Shown one piece after another: positions 8,423-16,314 of a stretch of DNA of 64,000 nt. The notes below the pieces were generated by a model that was not told the DNA's origin, did not search any database, and saw only the letters and a program-made list of their open reading frames with translations. Within the stretch, counting starts at the first letter, position 1, and the number at the start of each line of letters is the position of its first letter. This DNA comes from Bilifractor porci (GTDB taxonomy: Bacteria > Bacillota > Clostridia > Lachnospirales > Lachnospiraceae). Location of the stretch: contig NZ_VUMV01000002.1 of assembly GCF_009696005.1 (NCBI RefSeq), positions 411,267-475,266 on the forward strand, read 5' to 3'. Position numbers and translations under genes: made by a program.

Positions 8423-9712
8423 GTGAAAACAGTAATTAATCCTGAAAAAGAAATGAAAGATACAGGTATTGAATGGGTTGGTCTTATTCCGAAGAATTGG
8501 TATATCAGGCCTCTGTATGCATGTTTAGATGAAATAAATCAAAAAAACAGTCCGATTGTAACAATGAATATTCTTTCTTTGACAAATACCGATGGTGTTA
8601 TTCCATATTCTGAAAGAGGGAATCAAGGTAATAAGTCAAAAGAGAATTTAGAAGATTATAAAGTTGTATATCCCAATACTATTGTTGCTAATAGTATGAA
8701 TATTTTGATTGGCTCTGTTGGTTTATCCAAATATGAAGGGTGTGTTAGTCCTGTATATTATGTTTATTCAGCAAAATCGCAGATTGATATTCGTTATATG
8801 AATTATTTGTTTCAAACGGAACCATTTCAGAAAAGATTACGTCAGTTTGCAAATGGCATTTTGGAGATTCGTTTGCGTGTATCATCGCATGATATACTTC
8901 ATCAGAAAGTAGCTGTACCAGATTATGATGAACAGCAAGTTATTGCTGATTATTTGGATGAAACCTGTTCCCAAATTAATGAAATTATTGAAGAAGTAAA
9001 GGCAAGTATAGATGAATATAAGGAATTGAAACAGGCTGTGATTTTTGAAGCAGTGACTAAGGGGCTTGATAAAAATGTAGAAATGAAAGAAAGTACTATT
9101 GAAAATTTAGAATCCATTCCTTCAAATTGGGAAATTCGTCGAATTGCAACTCTTTATGAGGAAAGTAAAGAGACTGGACGTGAAGATTTGCCAATTCTTA
9201 TGGTTTCTATTAATACTGGAATTTCTGAAGGTGAAGTCGGTGATGATGATCGCATAAGGAAAGTTGTAAGAAGTGAGGATAAATCAGTATATAAAGTTGT
9301 TCATCGCAATGATCTTGCTTATAATATGATGAGAGCATGGCAAGGCGGATTTGGAGCTGCACAGGTTGAAGGTTTAGTTAGTCCAGCGTATGTTGTTGCA
9401 AGACCAAAGTGTGAACTGGATTCTAGATATGTTGAAGCTTTACTTAGGACACCAATATTTACAGAGAAAATTCGTGGTCTATCTTATGGTGTTGCAGATT
9501 TTCGCCTTCGATTATATTGGACTTATTTTAAAAATTTGAGAATATGTTTTCCTCCACTTGAAGAACAGAGACAAATTGCAGATTTCATAACTGCAGAAAG
9601 TAAAAAGCTTGATGCATTGATTCATGAAAAACTTGAGTTGGTTGTAGAACTGGAAGCATACAAAAAGTCACTGATTTATGAAGTTGTGACAGGAAAAAGA
9701 AGGGTGGTATAA
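8423..9712 (+). CDS. hsdS: Type I restriction-modification system, specificity subunit
   Basis: 429 aa with a GTG start at 8423 and the ribosome site inside the end of hsdM (GGGGGTG). Two target-recognition domains with similar layout: TRD1 from the WVGLIPKNWYIRPL entry (about residues 15-160) and TRD2 from the ESIPSNWEIRRIATL entry (about 230-385). Each is followed by a conserved coiled-coil spacer (EQQVIADYLDETCSQINEI and EEQRQIADFITAESKKLDAL). The two TRDs recognise the halves of a bipartite target, and the helices set the spacing. I see no inverted partial hsdS copies nearby, so there is no sign of phase-variable TRD shuffling. Confidence 0.92.
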   Translation: MKTVINPEKEMKDTGIEWVGLIPKNWYIRPLYACLDEINQKNSPIVTMNILSLTNTDGVIPYSERGNQGNKSKENLEDYKVVYPNTIVANSMNILIGSVGLSKYEGCVSPVYYVYSAKSQIDIRYMNYLFQTEPFQKRLRQFANGILEIRLRVSSHDILHQKVAVPDYDEQQVIADYLDETCSQINEIIEEVKASIDEYKELKQAVIFEAVTKGLDKNVEMKESTIENLESIPSNWEIRRIATLYEESKETGREDLPILMVSINTGISEGEVGDDDRIRKVVRSEDKSVYKVVHRNDLAYNMMRAWQGGFGAAQVEGLVSPAYVVARPKCELDSRYVEALLRTPIFTEKIRGLSYGVADFRLRLYWTYFKNLRICFPPLEEQRQIADFITAESKKLDALIHEKLELVVELEAYKKSLIYEVVTGKRRVV

Positions 9713-9715
9713 CCT

Positions 9716-12700
9716 ATGGCTGAAAATGAAAAACAGTTTGAATCGAATATTGAAGCCTTTCTTGTCTCATCCGCTGGTGGGTATGAAAAGGCAACAGATG
9801 CCGGATATGCTTCTTCTCTTGGTATGGCGTTGGATATTAATACATTGGTTGGGTTTGTGAAAGCAACTCAGCCAATTATGTGGCAGCGTTTTGAGAAACA
9901 ATGTAATTCTGACCCATACAAGAAGTTTTATAAATGTTTTGAAGATGCTGTGCAGATGGATGGATTGCTGTCTGTGTTGCGTCATGGCTTCAAGCATCGT
10001 GGAATGGATTTTAGGGTTTGCTATTTTAAACCGGAATCCACACTGAATGATGTTGCTGTGAAAAGATATTCCCAAAATGTATGCCAGTGTATCAGGCAGT
10101 GGCATTATTCGGAACAGAATAATAATTCTGTAGATATGATGCTTGCAATCAATGGAATTCCTGTGGTTGCAATTGAATTAAAGAATCAGCTTACAGGGCA
10201 GAATGTAGATAATGCAAAATTGCAGTGGCAGTATAATCGTGATCAAAGAAAACCTGCTTTTTGGCTGAATCATCGTATCCTTGCATATTTTGCAGTAGAC
10301 CTTTATGAAGCATGGATGACAACGGAATTGAAAGGTGCTGATACCTATTTCTTGCCGTTCAATCAGGGCTCTAATGGTGCCGGTAATGATGGTGGTGCGG
10401 GTAACCCACAGGCAAAAGATGATGATTATGTAACATCTTATATTTGGGAGAATGTATTACAGAAAGACAGTTTGTTGGATATCATTCAGAAATTCATTAG
10501 TTTTGAAGTTAAAACCGAAAAGAAAGATGGAAAAAATGTTACAAAGAAACGTTTAATTTTTCCGAGATTTCATCAGTTGGATGTGGTTCGCAAACTAGTT
10601 GCTGATGTACGAGAAAACGGGTCGGGACATAATTATCTGATTCAGCATTCCGCTGGTTCTGGGAAATCCAACTCTATTGCTTGGACTGCATACCGGCTGG
10701 CATCTCTTCATAATGATGCAAATGAGCCAATTTTCACATCTGTAGTAATCGTGACAGACAGAAGAAATCTGGATGCACAACTACAGGAGACAATTACGGG
10801 ATTTGATCATACTCTTGGTAGTGTATGTGCTATTGATGAAAAGAAATCTTCTAAAGATTTACGGGATGCATTGAATGCTGGAAAGCGTGTTATCGTTACG
10901 ACATTACAGAAATTTCCGGTGATTTATGAAGAAGTTGATGATACAACGGATAAGCGTTTTGCAATTATTGTTGATGAAGCACATTCATCTCAGACCGGTA
11001 CATCTGCATTGAAACTTAAGACAGCACTTGCTGATGTATCCGATGCCCTGAAAGAATATGCTGAACTGGAAGGAAAAGCTGAAGAAGAACTTTTGGATGA
11101 TAATGAACGTTTGGTAAAAGAAATGATTTCTCATGGAAAACATAAGAATCTATCTTTCTTTGCATTTACAGCTACACCGAAGGGGCAAACTTTAGAGATG
11201 TTTGGTACAGAATGGAACGATGGTTCATTTCATCCATATCATGTGTATTCCATGCGCCAAGCGATAGAAGAAGGTTTTATACTGGACGTTCTTCAGAACT
11301 ATACCACCTATAAGACTTGTTATCAGATTGCAAAGAACACAAAAGATAATCCCGATGTTCCGCAGTCAAAAGCATTAAAGGTAATTAAACAATATGAAGA
11401 GTTACATCCATATAACATTCAGCAGAAGGCAGCAATTATTGTTGAGACTTTCCGTAACGTGACGAAGCAGAAGATTAAGGGTAAAGGAAAGATGATGGTT
11501 GTAACATCATCGAGATTAGCTGCTGTTCGCTATTATCATGAAATAAAGAGATATCTAGAAGCAAACGGATATAACGATGTGGAAATCTTGGCTGCATTTT
11601 CTGGATCAATCAAAGATCCAGATGATCAAACCGAAAAAGAATGGACAGAAAGTAGCTTAAATGGAGTGAGCGAAGCTCAGACAAAACAGGTGTTCCATGA
11701 TGACGGGAATATCCTAATAGTTGCGGAGAAATACCAGACTGGCTTTGATGAGCCATTGCTCCATACGATGATTGTAGATAAAAAATTGCGAAATGTAAAA
11801 GCTGTTCAGACACTGAGCAGACTTAATCGTACTCATCCAGATAAACAGGACACCTTTATCATTGATTTTGTAAATACTAAAGATGATATCTTAAAGGCAT
11901 TCCAGCCATTTTATCAGGAAACTTCTCTGTCTCAGGAAATCAATACGGATTTGATTTATAAGACTCAAAAGATGCTACGAGGATTCAAAGTATATGATGA
12001 TACAGATATTGAAAAGGTAAATAAGATTTATTTCGATGAGGATAAACGTAAGGCAAATAAAACGCAGGCTGCTATTACTAATGCCTTGTTGCCTATTCAG
12101 CAGAAATACAATTCTTTAAATCAAGAACAAAGATATCAGTTTCGTAAAACATGTAGATCGTTTGTAAAGTGGTATGGATATATTACTCAGATCACACGTA
12201 TGTTTGATAAACCGTTACATAATGAATATATTTTCTGTTCTTACTTGGCAAAGATAGTTCCTGCGGATCCGACGATACCATTTGTTCTTGGTGATAGAGT
12301 AAGGCTTGAATATTATAATCTTGAGAAAACATATGAAGGCTCTATTGAGCTTATGAAAGAAGAAAAAGGTGTTTATGATCCGGCAAAATTGAAGAAACCA
12401 GTAAAAATGGTGGAAACTCTTAGCCCTTTGGAACAGGTAATAGAGAAAATCAATGAGCAATATATGGGAGCATTTACCGAAGGTGACAGGGTTGTGATTA
12501 CAGCCTTACATCAGAAATTGAAGAATAATAAAAAACTGATGAAATCGGCTCAGACTGATGGTAGACAGATTTTTGAGAATAATATCTTCCCACAGTTATT
12601 CGATGATGCTGCTCAGGAAGCATACATTGAAAGCACAGAGACATATACAAAGCTGTTTGAGGATGCTGGAAAATATCGTGCAATCATGAGTGCACTTGCG

Positions 12701-12745
12701 CATGCGCTGTTCGATGAATTACAGCAGGGAAAGTTGCAGGAATAG
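9716..12745 (+). CDS. hsdR: Type I restriction-modification system, restriction subunit
   Basis: 1009 aa, ATG 9716, 3 nt after hsdS. N-terminal PD-(D/E)xK nuclease region ([18 protein letters not shown], about residues 140-160). Superfamily 2 helicase/translocase core from about 285: Walker [11 protein letters not shown], Walker [11 protein letters not shown], motif [12 protein letters not shown], and the C-terminal helicase motifs ([23 protein letters not shown]). It translocates DNA with ATP and cleaves unmethylated DNA far from the site. All motifs are intact and length is typical, so the system should be functional. Confidence 0.93.
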   Translation: MAENEKQFESNIEAFLVSSAGGYEKATDAGYASSLGMALDINTLVGFVKATQPIMWQRFEKQCNSDPYKKFYKCFEDAVQMDGLLSVLRHGFKHRGMDFRVCYFKPESTLNDVAVKRYSQNVCQCIRQWHYSEQNNNSVDMMLAINGIPVVAIELKNQLTGQNVDNAKLQWQYNRDQRKPAFWLNHRILAYFAVDLYEAWMTTELKGADTYFLPFNQGSNGAGNDGGAGNPQAKDDDYVTSYIWENVLQKDSLLDIIQKFISFEVKTEKKDGKNVTKKRLIFPRFHQLDVVRKLVADVRENGSGHNYLIQHSAGSGKSNSIAWTAYRLASLHNDANEPIFTSVVIVTDRRNLDAQLQETITGFDHTLGSVCAIDEKKSSKDLRDALNAGKRVIVTTLQKFPVIYEEVDDTTDKRFAIIVDEAHSSQTGTSALKLKTALADVSDALKEYAELEGKAEEELLDDNERLVKEMISHGKHKNLSFFAFTATPKGQTLEMFGTEWNDGSFHPYHVYSMRQAIEEGFILDVLQNYTTYKTCYQIAKNTKDNPDVPQSKALKVIKQYEELHPYNIQQKAAIIVETFRNVTKQKIKGKGKMMVVTSSRLAAVRYYHEIKRYLEANGYNDVEILAAFSGSIKDPDDQTEKEWTESSLNGVSEAQTKQVFHDDGNILIVAEKYQTGFDEPLLHTMIVDKKLRNVKAVQTLSRLNRTHPDKQDTFIIDFVNTKDDILKAFQPFYQETSLSQEINTDLIYKTQKMLRGFKVYDDTDIEKVNKIYFDEDKRKANKTQAAITNALLPIQQKYNSLNQEQRYQFRKTCRSFVKWYGYITQITRMFDKPLHNEYIFCSYLAKIVPADPTIPFVLGDRVRLEYYNLEKTYEGSIELMKEEKGVYDPAKLKKPVKMVETLSPLEQVIEKINEQYMGAFTEGDRVVITALHQKLKNNKKLMKSAQTDGRQIFENNIFPQLFDDAAQEAYIESTETYTKLFEDAGKYRAIMSALAHALFDELQQGKLQE

Positions 12746-12860
12746 TTTGGAAATTGCTCATAAGACGGTCTGGAAATATCTGAAGAATGTAGTGACAGGC
12801 AAGAATTTAATTTTAGTATCGAATAACATTCTTAAAATCAGATAAAATAAAAATTCCTTA

Positions 12861-12914
12861 AAAAATCAAAACGAAGGATGTCAACAAATAAACGTTGATG
12901 TCCTTTTTTGATTT
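12861..12914 (+). terminator. Strong terminator after hsdR
   Basis: Stem arms 12874-12885 and 12894-12905 (12 bp, two wobble pairs) with an 8-nt loop, followed by a T-run. The flanks AAAATCAAAA and TTTTGATTTT are also exact inverted repeats, so the whole can fold as a hairpin of about 24 bp and may stop transcription from both sides. Confidence 0.85.
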
Positions 12915-12932
12915 TGGAGGAATGAAAAAAAT

Positions 12933-13040
12933 ATGAAAAATAGTATAAGTACAAAAAGTGGTATGAACAAAAAATATAAAAATTTGAATCATGAGACAAG
13001 TGTGATTTTTTCATTTTTTGTATTTTTTAATTTTGGGTAG
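12933..13040 (+). CDS. Possible 35-aa peptide ahead of the structured RNA region
   Basis: An ATG at 12933 lies 13 nt after GGAGG and opens a 36-codon frame ending TAG 13040. The product would be basic at the N-terminus (MKNSISTKSGMNKKYKNL) and strongly aromatic at the C-terminus (SVIFSFFVFFNFG), a short basic-plus-hydrophobic pattern seen in small membrane-active peptides. It sits between the hsdR terminator and the hairpin-rich region. Low-complexity AT-rich DNA can give such a frame by chance. Confidence 0.3.
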   Translation: MKNSISTKSGMNKKYKNLNHETSVIFSFFVFFNFG

Positions 13041-13200
13041 GGAACCAAAATTGGCAATTTTGCGGAAGTGTATACACACTTCCTGTCCTTGCTGTTTTTT
13101 AATCACATAGTGATTTCACAGGGATATCGGGCTGTTTAGCCTATTTTATCTCCCTGTGTTGTGACCGAAGAAATTCGGGGAACCAAGTGCATATTTATGC

Positions 13201-13327
13201 TGAATGTGAGGAACTGGGGAGTACAATCCTCAGCAAGATTCCAACATCCGGAATATGCCATATTGCTAAAATAGCGATATGGTATTACCGGGGTGGATCT
13301 TGCTCTAGTGCGTACTGAGACCTCGGC
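13201..13327 (+). repeat. Structured RNA-like unit A
   Basis: Nested stems: GAGG 13208-13211 with CCTC 13321-13324; AGTAC 13220-13224 with GTACT 13312-13316; CAGCAAGAT 13231-13239 with ATCTTGCT 13297-13304; CCGG 13248-13251 with CCGG 13288-13291; and an 11-bp stem 13258-13268 with 13272-13282 capped by a 3-nt loop. The nesting is complete and colinear, which is strong evidence for one folded domain. Confidence 0.6.
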
Positions 13328-13342
13328 ATAAATAGAAAAAAT

Positions 13343-13450
13343 GGGTATGGGGAATCCCCAGCAAGATGAAAACCTGATGAGAGAACATTTGGCTGAAAGA
13401 CAATATTGTTTAACACAGGTGGATCTTGCTCTGGGGTAATTGAGAAACTT
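13343..13450 (+). repeat. Structured RNA-like unit B
   Basis: Same layout as unit A with different bases in paired positions: CCCCAGCAAGAT 13356-13367 with ATCTTGCT plus CTGGGG 13423-13436, and CCTG 13373-13376 with CAGG 13416-13419 where unit A has CCGG with CCGG. The shared core (CAGCAAGAT, then GGTGGATCTTGCTCT on the other side) and the compensatory change in the inner stem argue for selection on structure. Confidence 0.6.
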
Positions 13451-13548
13451 ATGAGAAATATTATATAGGGGTATTTGCTATGTTCTCAAAAAATGGAAAT
13501 AGTGGTAAGATGAATTGGGAAAATCGGTAGTTGTAAGGAGAAAAAGAT

Positions 13549-13737
13549 ATGTGTTTAGATGATAAAATAATTCTTGATATACAACGAATTGCTTCTTTAC
13601 TTAACACTAACAAATTATCGTTTGATGAATACGTTGCTCATGGTGGAAAATTTGAAAAACAAATAATTGAAAATGAATATAGTAGTTTTGGTAATTATTG
13701 TGAATTAGCTGGAATAAAAAGATATATTCAAGAATAA
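13549..13737 (+). CDS. Small protein with homing-endonuclease-associated repeat
   Basis: 62 aa, ATG 13549 with AAGGAG 8-9 nt upstream. The C-terminal 40 residues (LSFDEYVAHGGKFEKQIIEN, then a segment ending ELAGIKRY) match the pattern of the HNH-associated repeat domain, a small DNA-binding helical unit with a YxxHGG-[KR]-[FIL] turn, a following helix and an aromatic in place of the usual SW. Such repeats normally flank HNH or GIY-YIG nucleases; here one stands alone. No nuclease motif is present. It directly follows the structured RNA-like units and is followed by a terminator, so the RNA region and this gene could be one transcription unit. Function unknown. Confidence 0.6.
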   Translation: MCLDDKIILDIQRIASLLNTNKLSFDEYVAHGGKFEKQIIENEYSSFGNYCELAGIKRYIQE

Positions 13738-13782
13738 ATTTAAAATTCCTGTTTGTCGGAGCAAATATAATGAATAGAAGTG

Positions 13783-13812
13783 CCCATTACATTTTTTGTG
13801 ATGGGTATTTTT
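13783..13812 (+). terminator. Terminator after the 62-aa gene
   Basis: Arms CCCATTACA (13783-13791) and TGTGATGGG (13797-13805), one wobble pair, followed by TATTTTTTT. It ends the transcription unit that contains the 62-aa gene. Confidence 0.75.
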
Positions 13813-14113
13813 TGTGAAATTCACTTTTATTCATTTTTGAATAAAAGAATTTTGAATCAGCAGCCGGTAGAAGCAGATGGTTATAAAAAGCTTTTGACAA
13901 CTATGAGTGCAAAAACAGAAAGCTGCGAAAATTTATTTTGAGCTAATAGCAAAATTTAATGTTTTGTGATATCGAGGGTATGGGGAATCGTAATCTCCAT
14001 CAAGTTCGTCAGAGAATCAAAATCCAGAAACTGGGTTTTGAGTTACTCTAGGCGATACTTGCTTTAAAAAATGATTTGCCATAATGAGCTAGAATATTAG
14101 AGGAGGAACTGTA
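13813..14113 (+). other. Noncoding stretch with a third, decayed RNA-like unit
   Basis: No gene is visible. At 13976-13989 the 14-nt entry GGGTATGGGGAATC of unit B (13343-13356) recurs exactly. It is followed by CAAGT 14001-14005 pairing with ACTTG 14057-14061 and an inner AAAATCCAG / CTGGGTTTT hairpin, which is the same order as in units A and B. A short open stretch around 13853-13940 looks like a decayed gene end but has no start. Confidence 0.45.
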
Positions 14114-14116
14114 AAA

Positions 14117-14144
14117 AAAGAGAGAGCCATAAGCAACTCTCTCT
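14117..14144 (-). terminator. Terminator of the divergent XRE gene
   Basis: Inverted repeat of GA-rich and CT-rich arms (core AGAGAG with CTCTCT) around a 10-nt loop. On the minus strand it is followed by seven T residues, just past the stop of the gene at 14162. Confidence 0.7.
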
Positions 14145-14161
14145 GTGATAAAAACAAAAAG

Positions 14162-14959
14162 TTATAGTATCAGTGGTTCAGTAAGATTACAAAAATCTTT
14201 AACAGGAATATTTTCTTTAAATGGTAAAACTGTTTCTAAAAAGGTTTCGTCTGCAAATCTTTCCAGTTCAGAATCAAAATGTATAATTGAAGCTATTGTA
14301 TTTAATTGGTATGGAGGAATTGTAACAAAATAATCATAATCTTCGTAAGAAGGAGTGGCGCAAGAAACTTTGATTTTTCCGTCCAATTTCAATTTTGCAA
14401 ATTCTCCATAAATGGCAGTTAAGGCTTTTTTCCTTTCTTCATCAGAAGTAATTCTATCAACATATCGGATATACCAATAATCTATATTCCCATCTTTTAG
14501 CTCAATTAAATAATCGTACGAGTTGGGCGTTCCGGATTTTATTGTCCATTCGATTTTATGCAGACTTGTCATCATGGAAAGACCACGCATTAAAGTGGAA
14601 AAAAACTTTTCATGTATCTGAACAGTAGAGAGATCCGGAGAAAATCCATTGTCAGCAATTATCTTCTTTCGTTCCTGTATTTTCCGAGGTGAATATCCAG
14701 TAGCATCATATAATTCATTGATAAGTTCTGGATCATCAATGGCTTTTGCAATTTTATCAATAGTGCTTTTATATGGTCGCCCTGATCGGGTGCCATTGAG
14801 CATTCGAGAAATAGTCGCATTGTTTATGCCGGTTTGTTCAGATAATTCTTTTTGTGTTTTTGTGTGTAAAATTGTTTGAAGTATATTGATGAATCGTTCC
14901 TGATCGTAAACGCTGTCGGGATCTATTAATGTACTTGGATTTGATAAAAATTCGTTCAT
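14162..14959 (-). CDS. XRE-type regulator with large C-terminal domain
   Basis: 265 aa from ATG 14959 (AAAGGAGATTGGA upstream; the longer frame to 15238 runs through promoter DNA and is rejected). Helix-turn-helix at about residues 20-80 (LHTKTQKELSEQTGINNATI, SRMLNGTRSGRPYKST). The C-terminal 150 residues are a globular domain I do not recognise (IEWTIKSGTPNSYDYLIELK, DYFVTIPPYQLNTI). It is divergent from the recombinase trio across a 236-bp spacer full of GAAGTCAAA-type repeats, several of which overlap its own ribosome site region and the trio promoter. It is therefore the natural candidate to bind them and repress both sides. Confidence 0.75.
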   Translation of the reverse strand: MNEFLSNPSTLIDPDSVYDQERFINILQTILHTKTQKELSEQTGINNATISRMLNGTRSGRPYKSTIDKIAKAIDDPELINELYDATGYSPRKIQERKKIIADNGFSPDLSTVQIHEKFFSTLMRGLSMMTSLHKIEWTIKSGTPNSYDYLIELKDGNIDYWYIRYVDRITSDEERKKALTAIYGEFAKLKLDGKIKVSCATPSYEDYDYFVTIPPYQLNTIASIIHFDSELERFADETFLETVLPFKENIPVKDFCNLTEPLIL

Positions 14960-14970
14960 TCCAATCTCCT

Positions 14971-15176
14971 TTTGACTTCTTTGACTTTTTTGAGTTGACT
15001 TCTTAACCTTTATCTTATCAATTATGTTCCGAAAAATCAATTTTAAATATAAAGAAATCAAAGAAATCATTATTTTTAACTTGAAGAAGTCAAAGATGTC
15101 AAATACGCAATTGACATTTTGACTTCTTTGTGTATAATGTAAGATGAAAGAAGTCAAAGAAGTCAAAGAAGTCAAA
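14971..15176. promoter_or_regulatory. Array of 9-bp iterons between regulator and recombinases
   Basis: The 9-mer GAAGTCAAA occurs as three perfect head-to-tail copies at 15150-15176. It recurs at 15086-15094 (followed by the variant GATGTCAAA 15095-15103), and in inverted form at 14971-14979, 14980-14988 (one mismatch), near 14994-15002 (one base shorter match) and 15118-15126. One inverted copy lies inside the recombinase promoter spacer and the triple lies just after its start point. This layout fits cooperative binding of a regulator, or accessory sites for recombination. Confidence 0.7.
15111..15138 (+). promoter_or_regulatory. Promoter of the recombinase trio
   Basis: TTGACA at 15111-15116 and TATAAT at 15133-15138 with a 16-bp spacer. 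The spacer holds an inverted iteron, and three iterons cover about +5 to +32, so a bound regulator would block initiation. Confidence 0.8.
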
Positions 15177-15195
15177 AAGAAAGGAGGGCTGTGGA

Positions 15196-16299
15196 TTGAA
15201 ATATAGGGTTGTTTCAGTTTTGAAAGATAATAGACCACGATTTTTGATTATTTCGGATGTAGAAGAAATGGCAATCCTTCCATCAAAGTATTTGAAGCAT
15301 CTGGATCAGATTAATGCTTCTCCGAATACTGTAAAATCCACAGCCTTCGCACTTTCATATTATTACAATTTTCTGCAGGAACAAACGATAGGATTGGATG
15401 AGGTTACATTGCTGTCCTATTCAGAGCAGAATAAACATTTTATTGATTTCTTGTATTGGGTTAAGGATGGAAAACATACGGAACACAATACACAGACGAG
15501 CAATAAGACCTGCAATATGTATCTTGGTGCAGTCTTCAGATACTACCAGTTCTTGGCACTGGAAGATGTTTTGCCAATGCTTAAAGTCTTACGGGTAAAA
15601 AAAGTATCGTATTTTGACAGCATGGGAGTAAATCATCAAAATGCAGTGAATTCGTTTAAAGGTTTCCTTAGAGAAGAAGAACCTAATCTGGAAGAAATAA
15701 CATCCGAAGAAATACAGGCGTTGATAAATGCCTGTACGAATGACAGAGACCGATTACTGATAGCAATGATGGCAGAAACCGGTCTTAGATTAGGAGAAAT
15801 TCTGGGAATCCATTATACCGAAGATATTGATTTTGAAAGAAGGACGGTTCGGGTAAGATATCGTGAAACCAATACCAACTTGGCAAGGGCAAAAAATGCA
15901 GAATATAGAATAGCATTGTTAAGTAATACAACTTTTGAGTTTTTGGTTAAGTACATTTCTGAAAACCGGAAAAGTCTGATGGATTCGGAGTATCTATTCA
16001 CAAAATTAACTGGAAAAAACAAAGGGGAGCCATTAGATGCGGATTCTGTGTATAGCATGTTGAAAAGGCTATCCAAAAAAACGGATATCAATTCCCATCC
16101 GCATCAGCTTCGACATTATTTTGCAGAGGAAAGAAGAAAAGAAGGATGGGATTTGAATGACATTCGTTTTGCCCTGGGTCATAAGAAAGTTGAAACTACC
16201 ATTAAATATTTGGGTGAGAATAATGAACGATTGATAGAAGCGACAGATCAATATTACTCAAATAATGAAGATTTATATCAAATTGCAGATTTTCTGTAA
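15196..16299 (+). CDS. Tyrosine recombinase, Tn554 TnpA-like
   Basis: 367 aa with TTG start at 15196 behind AAAGGAGG. N-terminal SAM-like core-binding domain about residues 30-150. Catalytic domain about 165-350 with Arg198 (ETGLRLGEIL), His303 and Arg306 (HPHQLRHYF), His329 (LGHKK) and the nucleophile Tyr338 (TTIKYLG). Length is close to the 361 aa of Tn554 TnpA. It is first of three consecutive tyrosine recombinase genes, the order found in Tn554 and recombinase-in-trio elements, which insert site-specifically. All catalytic residues are present. Confidence 0.88.
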   Translation: MKYRVVSVLKDNRPRFLIISDVEEMAILPSKYLKHLDQINASPNTVKSTAFALSYYYNFLQEQTIGLDEVTLLSYSEQNKHFIDFLYWVKDGKHTEHNTQTSNKTCNMYLGAVFRYYQFLALEDVLPMLKVLRVKKVSYFDSMGVNHQNAVNSFKGFLREEEPNLEEITSEEIQALINACTNDRDRLLIAMMAETGLRLGEILGIHYTEDIDFERRTVRVRYRETNTNLARAKNAEYRIALLSNTTFEFLVKYISENRKSLMDSEYLFTKLTGKNKGEPLDADSVYSMLKRLSKKTDINSHPHQLRHYFAEERRKEGWDLNDIRFALGHKKVETTIKYLGENNERLIEATDQYYSNNEDLYQIADFL

Positions 16300-16314
16300 A
16301 AGGAAGGGATTACC

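Larger units (their letters stand above)
13041..13545 (+). ncRNA. Candidate large structured RNA, family not recognised
   Basis: About 500 bases without a credible gene but dense in perfect or near-perfect hairpins in series: 13046-13053/13055-13062, 13064-13071/13076-13083, 13101-13106/13110-13115, 13165-13169/13174-13178 (CCGAA-GAAA-TTCGG, a stable GNRA loop). Two long closed units follow (see the repeat entries). DNA with this many separate stems between coding genes usually encodes structured RNA. I cannot assign it to GOLLD, ROOL, OLE or any other large class from memory. No clear promoter is visible; the strand is inferred from the direction of flanking genes and from the GAAA tetraloop. 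Confidence 0.5.

Noticed and set aside
8423..9712. Phase-variable hsdS switching
   Set aside because: No inverted partial hsdS copies or invertase beside hsdS; the distant recombinases lack matching inverted repeats here.
12746..12835. 30-codon frame after hsdR (IAHKTVWKYLKNVV)
   Set aside because: Looks like a helix-turn-helix fragment but has no proper start and is too short to call; possibly a remnant.
14960..15238. Longer start for the XRE regulator at 15238
   Set aside because: The extension would be coded by the iteron and promoter DNA and is Ser/Thr/Phe-rich; ATG 14959 has a strong ribosome site.
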